Shown here piece by piece: positions 33,976-45,300 of a stretch of 64,000 nucleotides of DNA. Where the stretch lies: assembly GCF_024166365.1 (NCBI RefSeq), contig NC_064822.1, positions 109,674,823-109,738,822 of the forward strand. The letters are read 5' to 3'. Positions within the stretch are counted from its first letter, which is position 1; each line of letters begins with the position of its first letter. The DNA is from Elephas maximus indicus (Eukaryota > Chordata > Mammalia > Proboscidea > Elephantidae). Below the pieces are notes generated by a model. It was not told the DNA's origin, did not search any database, and was given only the letters and a program-made list of their open reading frames with translations. Made by a program: the position numbers and the translations under genes.

Positions 33976-34900
33976 CTCACACAGATGGTGTGCCCCATAG
34001 ACGTTAGTTGTTGTTGTTGCAACCATATGCCAGGGTCTCAGACAGATGCTGGGTCTCAGGGCCCAAGATTCAGGCCATAGATACACAAGCACAGAGGGAC
34101 AAGACTGGGCAATTCATTCCTAAAGATATCAACAAAGACAGTGGCCCACATGGGCTAGGCTTGGGGGCTAGAAGTTCAGAATCACAAGCAAAATACTTTC
34201 CCAAGGTCAGCAGAAGGGAGGAGGGGGTCGGAGAAAGAAAGCTTGAGGTAAAGATGTAGGAGGTAAAGACATTGACAGGCCCTGAAAAGGTCGTGGATTT
34301 AGGGAAAAGGAGGGGTCCCTGATCTGTGGGGTGAGCAAGGGCAACTGTACCCCAAGGACGTGCCCTCCTAGGCACAGCCACAAAAGTCTTGAGGTTTGTT
34401 CAGACTCCCAAGCCTCCAGAGACACAGTGTATCACAGCCCTACTCCAACTCTGTGGAGCCCTTACCCTCAATGTCTTTCTCCCACAACGCAGGCAGCTAT
34501 CTACAGGTCCTACAGGTCCCATCTCCAACTCCCTACCAGAACTGGAGAACCAGAGGAGTTAGTCTCCAATTTATCAATTTGTTTCTTACCAGGCTCAGCC
34601 ATCTTCCTATTTCTGTATCTTCTGTATTGCTGCCTCCATCTACCTTACTGGGAAATGGGTACATAGGATTCTTCTTCAAGGGGTGAGGGTAGGAGGGGAA
34701 TGAAATCCTCTCAGTTAAGACAGAAATGCACAGCCAGTGGGGATCCCTGGCTCAGCCTCATCACCCTCTGCCCCTCTACCAAACCCAAGGCAGCACAGTG
34801 AAGCTTTATGGATTGATGACCACTTAATTGGAGCTCCCAAATCTCCCCAGCTTAGGTGGCCTCCCTCTCTTTGGGGCCTAAACACCTGGGTCTCCAGGAG
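33976..34900. other. Intergenic, no recognised gene
   Basis: Unique sequence, with the triplet run gttgttgttgttgc at 34007-34020. The overlapping frames are chance. Confidence 0.5.
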
Positions 34901-34917
34901 AGGAGTACAGAAAGGGT

Positions 34918-35048
34918 GGATGGGCTGATTTGCATCGCTTACTTGGGAAGCAATTATCGAAGGAGCTGTCAGCTCAGGGAAGCTCTCTCCTCGCTAATCG
35001 GATTTCGCCAGAGCCCGGGGCTGGGGGGGTGCTGAGTAATTTGGCTTG
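34918..35048. promoter_or_regulatory. Candidate conserved enhancer with octamer and homeodomain cores
   Basis: ATTTGCAT (34928-34935, reversed octamer), gcaattatcgaagg, ctcgctaatcggattt and gagtaatttgg lie in about 120 bases of non-repeat DNA. The density of TAAT/ATTA and octamer cores fits a developmental enhancer; conservation is not tested. Confidence 0.45.
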
Positions 35049-35682
35049 ATGCAGTGGTGGGAAATGTCGGGGCCAGGTGGCTGCACAATCTGTCTGAGCA
35101 GTGTTAGAGTTGTCCAGAGCAATTATTCTGAGGGGACCCCACAGATATCAGATGGACACCCAGCCAAGGGGACTGGACTGATCCCCAAGTCCTGCAGCAG
35201 GAAAGAAGGAAGTCAGACTTTTGGCAGAGTGGGAGGAGCATCTCCCACGTGTCAGACAGAATTAAGTAAGACGAGGCAAGATGAGGTCGGGAGAGGGGGC
35301 AAGCAGCTAAGTGGGAAGGAGACTCAAGAACCACAGCTTCCAGCCTGCCCAACACTCACACCCTTCTCTGCCCTCCCAGGGTGCCAGCAAGAGCAGGGAC
35401 TTGAACCAAGGATTAGCTTTCCCAGCCCTGCTCCTCCCTCTACAGCACTCCCACCCCACATTTTTCCTGCCTCTGTCTCTGACACTGTCACTTGCCTGCT
35501 TTTGCCCCTGCAGCCCTCTTGAACCTATCTCCTCCTTCTCACCCACACTGCCCCACCCATCTCTCCCAAGGTTTTACAGGGGACTGTTGACCCCACTCTC
35601 TGCCTTTGCTCTTCTGCATACCACCCCTTTCAGAACAGTGGTAAGGATGATAATAATCAGCAGCTAGCCACTGGGGAGAGGG

Positions 35683-36025
35683 GCAGTGGTGGTTCAGTAG
35701 CAGAATTCTCACCTTCCATGTGGGAGACCTGGGTCTGATACTCAGCCAGGGCACCTCATCTGCAGCCACCACCTGTCTATCACTGTAGGCTTGTGTGTTG
35801 CTATGATGCTAAACAGGTTTCAGCAGAGCTTCCAGGCTAGATAGGCTAGGAAGAAAGACCTGGCAATCTACTTCTGAAAATCAGCTAGTGTAAACCCTAC
35901 AGATCACAATAGTCTGATTCACAATCAGTCATGGAGATGAAACAGGACCAGGCTGCGTTTTGTTCCGTTGTACCTGCGGTTGCCATGAGTCTAGGGTTTA
36001 CTCGTCGGCAGCCAACAACAAAAAC
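35683..36025 (+). repeat. Long AfroSINE-type SINE with tRNA-Gly-derived head
   Basis: Bases 35683-35753 follow tRNA-Gly almost base for base from memory: gcagtggtggttcagtagca, gaattctcaccttccatgtg, ggagacctgggtctga, ending agggca, 71 bases like the tRNA. The body has 'gacctggcaatctacttctg', 'gtctgattcacaatcagtca' and ends tgccatgagtctagggttta with an aacaac tail. The tail domain is shared with AfroSINE. A sister copy lies at 45896-46189. It is not a functional tRNA: paired stem bases are changed. Confidence 0.85.
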
Positions 36026-36029
36026 AAAC

Positions 36030-36160
36030 TTTACTGAGCGCCCTCCTTCTATATCAAACACCAGCCTAAGTGCTTTACATGGATTATCTCACTGAATCCT
36101 CACAGTAACACTGCGTTATACTATCACTATCTCCTTTTTACAGATGAGGACACTGCTGCA
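36030..36160 (-). repeat. MIR
   Basis: 'ttactgagcgccctccttct', 'gcctaagtgctttacatgga' and 'ctttttacagatgaggacac' in reversed MIR order. Confidence 0.88.
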
Positions 36161-36164
36161 GTCT

Positions 36165-36790
36165 GAGCTTCCTGAGGGTAGGAACCACGTCTGATCTTTG
36201 CATCCCCAGCTACCAGGACAGCCCCGGACGCTGGTTGGTATACAGTAAATGTCTGCTGACTGAATCAATGACTGAATGAATGATTTACCCTGCTCCCCAC
36301 TCCCAGCCAGCCTCCAGGTAACATTCACATTCCCTGGCTTGGCCTTTCAGCCCTCTCATTTTCTGACCCCTTACCATCTTAGCTACCATCTTAGCTTGGC
36401 CTCCCTCACACTCCTGCGCACACTGCATGCTCTAACCCATTGGACAGCTCGACTTCCTCATCCTCTCCTGCCTTTGCATGATAGCCCATGTTGATCCCTT
36501 TGCTTGGAACCTTCTTCCCACCCCATCTTTGCCATTGAGTACATTCTACCTATTTTCCAAGGCCCAAGTCAAATGCCACCTCCTCTCAGAAGCATTCCCT
36601 GGTCCCGCCTTTGCTTGTGCCTCCCTGGTGACCCTTGTCACCAACTGGTTAGTGTTTCACTTATTGCTAAAATGCCTTATGGCCCCTGCTGGACCATGTG
36701 TACTGAGAGGTGAACGCTCAGTCTTCTCTCTCCTAAGCACAGGCCCACTGCTTTGTACAATCAATACCTGTCAAAAACATGAATCTCTGT
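36165..36790 (+). repeat. L2 fragments (two copies)
   Basis: 36165-36290 is an L2 3' end with (TGAATGA)-type tail (ctgagggtaggaaccacgtc ... gactgaatgaatga). 36330-36790 is a second, more 5' L2 piece (caagtcaaatgccacctcct, cagaagcattccctggtccc). Confidence 0.82.
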
Positions 36791-36829
36791 TTTCCATTTT
36801 TATTTATTTCATTCAGAGATGCTATTATG

Positions 36830-37180
36830 ATAAGTTGAAAGGTGCACTGAACTTTCAAGCAGGAAACTTGGATTTGGGGTCTGGCACTGACCAGATGTGT
36901 GACCTTGGGCAGATCATTTCTTTTCTTTTAATTTTTTTTTTTGAGCTTTAAGTGCAAGTTTACAAATCAAGTCAGTCTCTCATACAAAATCTCATACACA
37001 CCTTGCTATGTACTCCTAGTTTGTCTCACCGTAATAAGACAGCATGCTCCTTCTCTCCACCTTGTATTCCCGTGTCCATTCAGCCAGCTTCTGTCCCCAT
37101 CCAGGGTATATTATTTCTTTTCACTTGGAAGAGAGGATGACAATATCCACCTCACAGGGTGTGTGATGCATCCTTGTCTT
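36830..37180 (+). repeat. MIR split by a retroposon
   Basis: The MIR head and core (gtgcactgaactttcaagca, tgtgaccttgggcagatcat) stop at 36925 and resume at 37123 (acttggaagagaggatgaca, ccacctcacagggtgtgtga). Confidence 0.85.
36926..37112 (-). repeat. L1-type retroposon 3' end inserted in MIR, with target duplication
   Basis: Reverse-oriented (T run at 36931-36942 representing the poly-A) and bracketed by atttcttttc at 36916-36925 and 37113-37122, an exact 10-base duplication. Its terminal wording matches the reverse complement of the element ending at 16996. Confidence 0.85.
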
Positions 37181-37494
37181 ACCTGCTCAGGGTCTGTCTT
37201 CAAAGCTGTTGGGGTCTGTCTGTCTCTCTCCATCTTGCTGCCTCCCTGTTGAGTCTCTGCATCTCTGACCACCATCAACTCAGGCATGGAGTCCAGGAGT
37301 CCTGCCACCTAGCTCCCTCACTGTCACTCAGGCCTGTCAATTCTCCTGATGCTACCATTCCCAGGGGTGACCTCACCCTTTCCCGGTGATCCCAGAGGAA
37401 CAGTCCCACCTTGGCTCCCCCACCCCCTAAAAAAGTGAGACCTTGAGTTCTCCCTCTGAAAAGATTAATAATGAAGAATCAAGGCACTGGGCAG

Positions 37495-37665
37495 GGAACT
37501 GGATGCAAATTAGCCCCAATTCTCCATCCAGGAAAGAGAATGCTTGAGCTATGGACCTAGAGAAATCCCGAGCTCGTTTGCATGTCATTTGCATTATATT
37601 TACATGTGATCAATTTCATGTTCAAATGCGCAATCCTCCCTTCCCAGTTTTTTCCCCCGGGGTCC
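37495..37665. promoter_or_regulatory. Candidate enhancer with three octamer-type POU sites
   Basis: ATGCAAAT at 37503-37510, GTTTGCAT at 37576-37583 and ATTTGCAT at 37587-37594, followed by tgtgatcaatttcatg and caaatgcgcaatcc. The last two sit 11 bases apart, about one helical turn. Non-repeat, AT-rich block between GC-rich flanks. Confidence 0.5.
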
Positions 37666-37914
37666 CCTAACTCACTGCCCCCATCATGCCCCCCAGCCCC
37701 TTCCCCTCTTCCCCTAGCCACTGCCACAACCCTCCTCATCTTTCTCCTTTTTCCTGCCAGGGTCCTCAGCCGCTACTCCCTCCCCTACCGGCAAGGACAC
37801 ACTTGCCCAACACTCAGAGTAGCTTCCTGGGGTCTTACCCCTTAGTTCAGGAGGGGCATCCCTGCCTGCCCCCTCCCACCCTGAGCCGGGCAGGCGCAGC
37901 AGACAGCAAGCGCG

Positions 37915-38020
37915 GCTCTCAGCAAATCCCAGTCCCATTCAGCCTGGTGATTAATGGCGCTGCCCTCCCCATGAACCTGCCTTTAATACTGAGGAAGTTA
38001 TGAAACCGCTATACATCAGC
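37915..38020. promoter_or_regulatory. Candidate enhancer with PBX/HOX site TGATTAAT
   Basis: tgattaatgg at 37948-37957 is a strong PBX-HOX composite. It is followed by ctttaatactgaggaagtta and cgctatacatcagc. Non-repeat DNA. Confidence 0.45.
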
Positions 38021-38254
38021 AGCTCTGGCCCCACTGCCCCCGCCCCGCTACCTCCTCTTCTCCTCCACCCCCTACCCTCAGCTCCCTCTTCAAAATCTCA
38101 TTTGGGCTCTTGCCGCCTGGGCCCACCCCTCCTCTGGCCTTTGGAGGGGGTCTATCTGCCCCTGCTGCACTCCCCGGTGAGGACCCACATCTCATTTTCC
38201 CTTCCTCTCTCCCCCCTGCTCCGCCCTCTCCCCCCTCTGCCCCCCTCCCCGCCA

Positions 38255-38335
38255 CGGCTGCATCTCCGGACCCATTTAGAATTGCTGACATTTTATCTGC
38301 ATTACATACATCACTCCGTCCCCAGCAGCCATCTC
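38255..38335. promoter_or_regulatory. Candidate non-coding element, AT island in CT-rich DNA
   Basis: ccatttagaattgctgacat and ttatctgcattacatacatc form an abrupt AT-rich island of about 60 bases in an otherwise C/T-rich segment. Confidence 0.35.
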
Positions 38336-38489
38336 TCATGGATGGGGGGGTGTAGGGGCGGGGTGGTCCTGAGCTTGGGAAGATGGTGGAGAACAGGGTG
38401 GAGGTGGGGAGATGGATAGCACTTCATCCACACCCCTTTTCCCTTGGCGCCCTTTCCCCAGCCACCTAGGCAGGTGAGAGCCTAGCCTC

Positions 38490-38800
38490 TACATGTAAGC
38501 CCCAGCTACCTCATAACATCAAAAGACCTTTTTTTTTAGGCTTCACAGATTCTGGGGAGGGTCGTGTTGCCCATCCCCTTGCAACAGGGCTCCTCCACAG
38601 GAGATTATGAAGATGATTGTTTAACCTCTTTTAGCTGACCTGCTTTAGTATTTCCTACATCTTGCTTTGCGGAAGTCCCTCTGGATATCTAACCACTGTG
38701 CCTCATGCTGCAGTCCCATTATTTTCTTCTTGCTTTGTCCTTAAAAGGTTGAAGAGCAGCCATTGACTCTCAAATGCATTAAGTCCTTTGTTCCAATGCC
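38490..38800 (+). repeat. L3/CR1-like fragment
   Basis: 'ttgcggaagtccctctggat' and 'aggttgaagagcagccattg' recall CR1/L3 3' ends. Diverged, low certainty. Confidence 0.4.
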
Positions 38801-40210
38801 TTAGAAATCATAAATACAATCATCTCCCCACACACTCCTCAGTCTTACAAGAGGTAGAGGGTAGGGCCACCTCAGAAAGGAGGAAACCCAGACTCCAAGT
38901 CAGGAGGAAAGGCAAGAACCTTCCCAAGACCAGGAAGCAAGAACCCAGAGGTCCGGGCATCCCAGAGGGCAGCTTTTCCTCCACTAAGAGAGATGAACGA
39001 GACAGAGAGCAGCAACAGACAGAGAGGTCTGGACCAAAAGGCAGTCAGCAGAGGAAGAAGGTGATCTGGGAAGGAGGCAGACAAACAAAGAGCTAGACAG
39101 ACAAAGGGACCATCAGCCAGGGACAGTCTGACGTGTGAGAGGAGGCTGACAGAGGCACCGATAGGGATGTTCCAGGCAGGACACTTGAGAAGAGCTCTCG
39201 CAGTCTCTCTGTCTGTCCCTGTCAGTCAGGGTCTCTGCTGGAATGTGTCTCTCTGGGTCTCTGGGTTTTCTGTTTTTTCTTCCTGGGTCAGCATCTATTC
39301 ATCTTCTTGGGTATCTCCGTTTTCCTTGGGCCTCTCCACCGCCCCCCCCGTCCCTTACCCCTCAGTCTCCCCTCTGTGGCCCCATCCCAGGCCCTCTGTC
39401 TCAGGCCATCTTTCTGCCCAGTCCCTGCTTTCCTGCTCAGCTCTGAGAGGCTCCCACAGGAACCAGGACAACCCTCCAGGGAGGGACAGAAGGGGCCAGG
39501 GATCCAGCCCTGAGGACCTGAGGAGGGAAAGAGCAGGATTGGATAGGCTTCTGTCCCCACTCTGGCCAGGCTTAGGCAATGAGGCAGGAGGCACCTTGGC
39601 AGGGAAGGTAAAGAGATCAGGACCCTCTACTCCCTGTGGCTCAACCCCAGACAAAACAGACTTAAGGAGAGAGGCACAGGGTGGAGTGACTGATTTACTT
39701 GTTGTTTGTATCTCATTTGCACCTTCCTAATTCCCAGCCACCCTCACCTACCCCATCCTTCCAATTTTCCAATTCTGGGCTCTCTCTAGCTCTGTTTAGC
39801 CCCTAGAGGCTGGGGGTGGGGGGTGGTGTAGAGGTTAGGGTGGGGCTCCCATGCTGCTGCCCTTGAATCTTTCTCACGCACCTCCTGCTGGCACAAGACT
39901 CATTCCTGCCCTGCCAGCGGAGCCTCCTCTCCTATCTTAGTGCCAGCATCTGAACCCTGTGCTCCACCCAAACACGCTCTCCCAGGCATGACTTTTACTG
40001 TCCTGCCTTTGACTTTTGCCCGCATGGTCCCCCCAACCTTCCCTACCCTTCTCTGTTTAGCTCAACCTTAGTCATCCTTTAAGGCCAGGCACCAAACCTC
40101 CTCTTCCATGAAGCCTTACTCGGTCATACAAACCCAGAGTGATCATAAAACTGCAGCTCTCAGTGCTGAAAGGCACCTCAAGAAAATGAACAGCCTGACT
40201 TACCTTCAGG
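38801..40210. other. Intergenic; AG-rich then TC-rich
   Basis: 38840-39110 is purine-rich and 39190-39400 rich in ctctctgtctgtccctg-type sequence. The 187-codon frame at 39167-39730 is low-complexity. No gene recognised. Confidence 0.5.
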
Positions 40211-40220
40211 TAGATAATGC

Positions 40221-40439
40221 CTTGGTGTTGCTGTTGTTAGTTACAGTTAAGTCGGCCCCCAACTCATGGCAGTCCCATGCGTTATAAAATAGAACTGCTC
40301 CATAGGATTTTCTTGGCTGTAATCTTTATCTTTATAGCAGTTTTCCAGACCTGTCTTCCGCAGAACTGCTGGGTGGGGTCAAACTGCCAATCTTTTGGTT
40401 AGCAGCTTATCAAAAATTGCTTGAGCCACCCAGGCTCCT
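40221..40439 (-). repeat. AfroSINE, long form, with perfect target duplication
   Basis: Reverse copy: tail ttgctgttgttagttacagt, body ccataggattttcttggctg, middle cttccgcagaactgctgggt, head ttgagccacccaggctcc. Bracketed by tagataatgc at 40211-40220 and 40440-40449, identical 10-base repeats. Reversed MIR sequence starts right after it. Confidence 0.95.
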
Positions 40440-40449
40440 AGATAATGCA

Positions 40450-40545
40450 TTATTATCCCCGTTTTATAGATGAGGCAACTGAGGCCTAGTATGGGTTAAC
40501 TAAATTCCCCAGGGTAGTATAATCAACAAGTAGGGAAGAAATGAG
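40450..40545 (-). repeat. MIR fragment
   Basis: 'attattatccccgttttata' and 'gatgaggcaactgaggccta' are reversed MIR core. Confidence 0.85.
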
Positions 40546-40639
40546 AACACTCTTCTCAACATCCCCACCTCCTACCCTCTCCTACAGAGCTATTGGCAGT
40601 TCCCTGAATTCTCTTTGCTCTTAGAAACATCTTTGTCCA

Positions 40640-40795
40640 TGGTGGTCTCTCCGCCAGAATTGCCTTTCTCCTCACCTCCTTATGAACCTGGCAAACTCCA
40701 GCTCATCCATCAAAACCCAGCTCAACTATCACCTCCTCTGTGAAGCCTTCCCTGATGTTACTCTTCACTCCTAGCACTGTAGGTAAGCTTCCAAG
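40640..40795 (+). repeat. L2 fragment
   Basis: 'cagctcaactatcacctcct' and 'gtgaagccttccctgatgtt' are L2 landmarks. Confidence 0.8.
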
Positions 40796-41129
40796 GCAGC
40801 AGTTGTCACACTGCTGCCAACAGCTCAGCCTCCCTCCCTAGCCACCAGTCCTTCAAGGGCTGGAACCACCACATCCTGTTCAGCTCCTTCCCCAGAACTC
40901 ACACAGACAGAGGCACAACATCTTTTAGTTGAACCAGATTTCATTACCTTCCTTCCCCATCCTAGGCTCCCAGAACACAGGAGCATCAACCTACTGGGGA
41001 GGTCAGGAAGAAAGGCCAAGAAGTTGGGGCAAAAAATGCAAGATGAGAGGTCCCAGGAGATGATCCAGGGGTGCAGGATGTACCTTTTTGGTTTTCTAAG
41101 TAATCACTTTCACCTAACTTAGTACTTAG

Positions 41130-41335
41130 TGAATGAATGAATGGAGAGAGGAAGGTGGAGAAACAGAGGAAGTAGAGCTGAAGGGGAGAAGGAAAAAAAT
41201 AGAGACAAGAAAGAAAGGAAGGAAGGAAAGAAAGAAAGGAGGTAGGATGAGGGACAGAAGGGGGAAGAGGCAGAGAAGGGCAAAAAGAGACAAGGGAGGG
41301 GAGTGAGCAGAGAAGCAAAGAGAAGGAGGGAGCCA
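41130..41335. repeat. Purine tract with GGAA/GAAA repeats
   Basis: aagaaaggaaggaaggaaag at 41210-41229 and flanking A/G-rich DNA. The pyrimidine frames on the other strand (up to 179 codons) are artefacts. Confidence 0.85.
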
Positions 41336-41514
41336 AACTCCTGACCTTTGAGCATGTCCAGCAGAGATCTTGGCCTTGGGCCATAGTCTCACCCCTGCCC
41401 CTATTTTCCTGTGTGAGAAATGGAAACATCTGCCCTTCTCCAGGATTAAATGAGACTGCCTGGGTGTGGAGGGGGGAAGGGGGAATGGAAGGACCTACTG
41501 TGCACCCTGAGGCC

Positions 41515-41665
41515 CTTTCACACACATTAGCTGAAAAAGCTCACAGCAGCCCTGAGAGGTAGGAATCATTATTTCCACTCTAAAGATGTAGGGACTGAGG
41601 CAGAGAGGTAAGCTATTTGCCTCCATGAGGTGGGGTCTGACTCCAAAACCCTGCTCTTCCCACAA
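41515..41665 (-). repeat. MIR
   Basis: 'ctgagaggtaggaatcatta' and 'gtagggactgaggcagagag' in reversed MIR order. Confidence 0.82.
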
Positions 41666-42199
41666 CTGCAAGGCCCTCTCAGCACTGAAGAGGCAGAAGA
41701 CATCTCACTTTCTGCTGGGTAAGTCGAGATGCAGAGGATAGAGGGGGATCAGTCACCTCAACACCCCAAGAAGGGAACTCCCTGCACCTACTCAGTCTTT
41801 ACCTAATAGGTTGATGATGTTCAATCCAAGAATCTGAAGACCTAACAGGGGCTCTGAAAACACAGTTAAGTAGATGCAGTAAACAGCTCAGTCATTTCCT
41901 CTGCCAGAGATCAGCAGCCAAGGGAGTATTTCAGGTGTTTCCCCGTCAACCCCTTTGAAAGGCACCACAGGGATCTCTTGGCTCTCTTCCCCATCCCCAA
42001 AGCCCAAGAGTATAGCAACAGCCATGGTTCCCTGAGGCTCAGAGATGCACAGTGGCAAGTAACGGTACCCAGCCCCCTAACCCCACTGGGAAGTATAGAT
42101 GGGGGGGGTAACGAATCACAGAGGTCTCCCCAGCCCCACAGGACCAGAGCCTCACTCCAGATGAATAGGCAACTTCCCTGTGCTTAGCCTCCCTTAGAT

Positions 42200-42300
42200 A
42201 CCTAAATCCAGTGGTCCATGCCCCTCTATGTCAGGAAGTCCCTCCTGATGTCTAGCTTACATCTCTCTGGTTATCTATACAGTCCTCAGCAATGATGGGA
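42200..42300 (+). repeat. L3/CR1-like fragment
   Basis: 'tcaggaagtccctcctgatg' and 'tctagcttacatctctctgg' match the 3'-end theme also seen at 3330, 38660, 43330 and 55780. Confidence 0.45.
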
Positions 42301-45300
42301 GGGCTGGAGTCTGAGCTCCAATGGTCAGGAGACTGGCAAGAGAGCAAGCACTTCCCTTCAAGCCTGGAGAGGGGATGGTAATGCAAAAAAGAAGGGTGGC
42401 CCAATCTCTTCCCCCTAGTCACAGCAGGAATTGAGTGTAGACAGCTGGAAGGACTTACGGAGAGAAGAGAGGTACTTCCGAAATAGGATTATGACAGGCA
42501 AAGGCTGTGTCCCCCTCCAGTGTTCTCCCAGGCTGGCAGAGACCCTCAGCAGCTGCAGGAAGATAGCCCCACTTCCAGAAAGGCCTTGTGCTGGGGTTGC
42601 TGGAAATCCTTGCAGCTCCAGAGGAAAGGAGAAAAACCAGGCCCCGGAGCCCCCTTGTGGTCATACGAGGAATGACAGGTCGCCCTGCCTCTCTCTGCCC
42701 CAGAGGTCAGAGCCAGAGTCCAGGGCGCAGATGGAGGGGCACAGCGCCCAGTACCCCACCTTCAGTGAAAGGCCCAATAGACAGCCCCAAGGGCACCTGG
42801 TCAGGAAACAGAAGGGCCCCAAGAGAACTCTGGAAGGGGAGACGGATAACCCGGCTCAGCGCTTAATCTAATCTGCTACTCTCCATGTATGTGACCCTGG
42901 GCACACCTTCCACTCCTCCTGCGCCCCACCCCCCGCACTGACCCACCAATACCTTATAGGAATGTGATAAGAACCAAATGAGATAATAATGCTCTATATG
43001 CAAACAACTATGAATAGTTTTTAAAACCGCTTTTCAAATACGTGGGGCGAGGAACTGTGGGGTCAGGAACTGGGAAGAAATTTCAGACTTGGAATGGAGG
43101 GTACAGTTGGGACTAATGGGTTCTGTCCTTCCCTAAGCCCCCACTCAAGATCTTTTGGAGGAAAGGGGCAGGGGGCTAGGAGCCCTTAGAAGGAAGAACA
43201 AAAAGTACCCCAATACAGAAGATGAGAAACTAGAGTAAGGAAGAGGGTTATAAGCCTATATAGAGGCAGATCAGTCTTTCCCCCTGGATACACATCTTCC
43301 TTTCAGGAGTGCTCTCTTTGGCTTTTTGGAAGTTCTCCCAGACATCTAACCTCAATCCTTCCTGCTGGGGTCAGAGAGGATTTCTCCTGGAGATTCCTCT
43401 AGCTTTTTGACTTTGTCATAAGCTAAACAAACAATTCTCAAATCCTAAAGAGGAAGGAGGGGCAAAGATTTGCGATGGATGAGAGGGAGGGAGGCAAGGG
43501 GGAGTCAGGTAGGACAGGTGTCAGAAAGGAGGTCCTTTCTCCTCTGTACCCGTGAGGCAGGACCCATGAGATGGACTCCTCTTGGAGGAGGGACTTAGGG
43601 CAGATGACAGGGAAGAGTTCCCAGGAAAGGGTTGATGAGGACCTTCTCTCTCTCTGAAAATATTTCAGATTATTAGGAACTGGAGATGACAGGGAGAGAG
43701 AGAGGGAAGAGGGTAGGAGACGGGAAAGGGAAGAGTCTTATGCATCCCAAGAAGAAAAACCAACACAGAGTGGAAAAGAAAGCTGTGGATCGGAACCATT
43801 GGGACCTAAAACAGAAAAAGCTCAGGATTCTCCCACTTATTTCTCTGGGCTGTAGTTTCTTTCCTAGGATGGGGGGTGATAGTATGTATCTGGGAACTGA
43901 ATGAACATGGTATAATGTCTAGTACTGTAGAAAGTCAAACACAGTGGCTTCCTCCAAACCACAGGCTGACGAGTGAATCAGAGCAGGAGGGGCCCTGGAA
44001 GGCCCTAGCCTTCAAGAGGGGCTCTAAGATGTCCCCAGGCTTTAGGATGCTCCCCTTCCCCCACCTTTCGAAAGAGGCCTTAGAAGGTCACCAGACTTCC
44101 AACTCTACTCCCGATCACCCAGAACCGATGAGAACCATGGCAGGGCTTATGGGAATAAAGCTAGGCTCCCACCCCAGAGCTCCCAAATCAGACTTTCCAG
44201 GCTAGGCCCAGGAATCTGAATTTTAGCCAGCTCCTAGGTGATTCTAACTCAGCCTCTGCTGGTATAGCCTCATGTTGTCATTTTGCAGGGGAGGGAAATG
44301 AGGCTCAAAGAGGTGTGGCAATCTGCCCAGGTCACCATCTGAGACTGGGCCCCACATGTACAGGCAGGGAGGGCTCCTCTCCTCCCCTCCAGAGCTCCTC
44401 TGTCCCAAACTCCAGGAAAGGTCTTCCTGGCCTTGTCCCTGGGTCCTGATAGGGCAGGGGCCTCCCTCCTACTCTCTGGCCCCTGTCCAGACCCCTCCTC
44501 TTTTAGCCACCAGGACCAATGTCCATCCCAGCACCTGACACAAGGGAAGTGTGCAATTGGAATTTGCAGAATGAATGACTCCAGCAGTGATCCCTCTTGG
44601 CCCCAGCCCAGAGAGCAGGGACTCCCCTGGAGTCCCCGGATGAAGACAAGGATGAGAGAGAAGTGTTTTCTCCTATTTCTTCCTGTTCAAGTTATATGGG
44701 GAGTTAGGACCCAGGACACCTTGGCTCCCAGTTCTCCCTCAACCGGAAGAACATAGGACCCAGCTCTGAGATGTGGTTTCCTTGGGGAGATGAGGGGCTG
44801 GTTTATTCATCCTCGAGATAAACCTGTAAGTTCACAGACCCCTCAAGAGACCAGGCAGTGTGGGTGGCATAGAAAGACCAGGGGTTATAGATGTTCCATC
44901 CCAACCCCATCCAAAGCTCTGGGCTGGAGATCAATCTGAAGGCTGCTGCTAGATGCAGGGGTGAGGTTCCCCCATCCAGCCTGGCTCATGCAGGAGGTAC
45001 ATCCCCCAGCCTGGCTAGGGAGGAAACCCACCTTCCTGCTCTAGGTTTTCCCAAACAGTCAGGCCCCTCTCTGTCAGCCCCAGGGGGTGCTGGCCTGAGG
45101 TCTCTGCTGCAGAAGACCAGAGGGCACAGATCATGAGAAGATCAGGTTGAGCCTGAGGAGGGGAGAGTGAGTAGGCTGTCCATGCAAATTGGTCAACAAG
45201 CATTCAAAGTAGCACCTGTGACTCTTGAGTCCCTGCAGGCTGGGAACAGGTGGGATGGAGTCAACCAGAGAGGAACAGAAAAGGGAAGATATGCCAGAGC

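Noticed and set aside
35683-35753. Functional tRNA-Gly gene
   Set aside because: Several stem pairs and the T-loop are altered, it has a SINE body attached, and a sister copy has the same structure.
39167-39730. 187-codon plus-strand open frame
   Set aside because: Built from TC-rich sequence, with no recognisable domain, promoter or splice context.
39880-39892. CTCF site at cacctcctgctgg
   Set aside because: Core mismatches at two informative positions.
40986-41525. 179-codon minus-strand open frame
   Set aside because: Opposite a GGAA/GAAA-rich tract; composition artefact.
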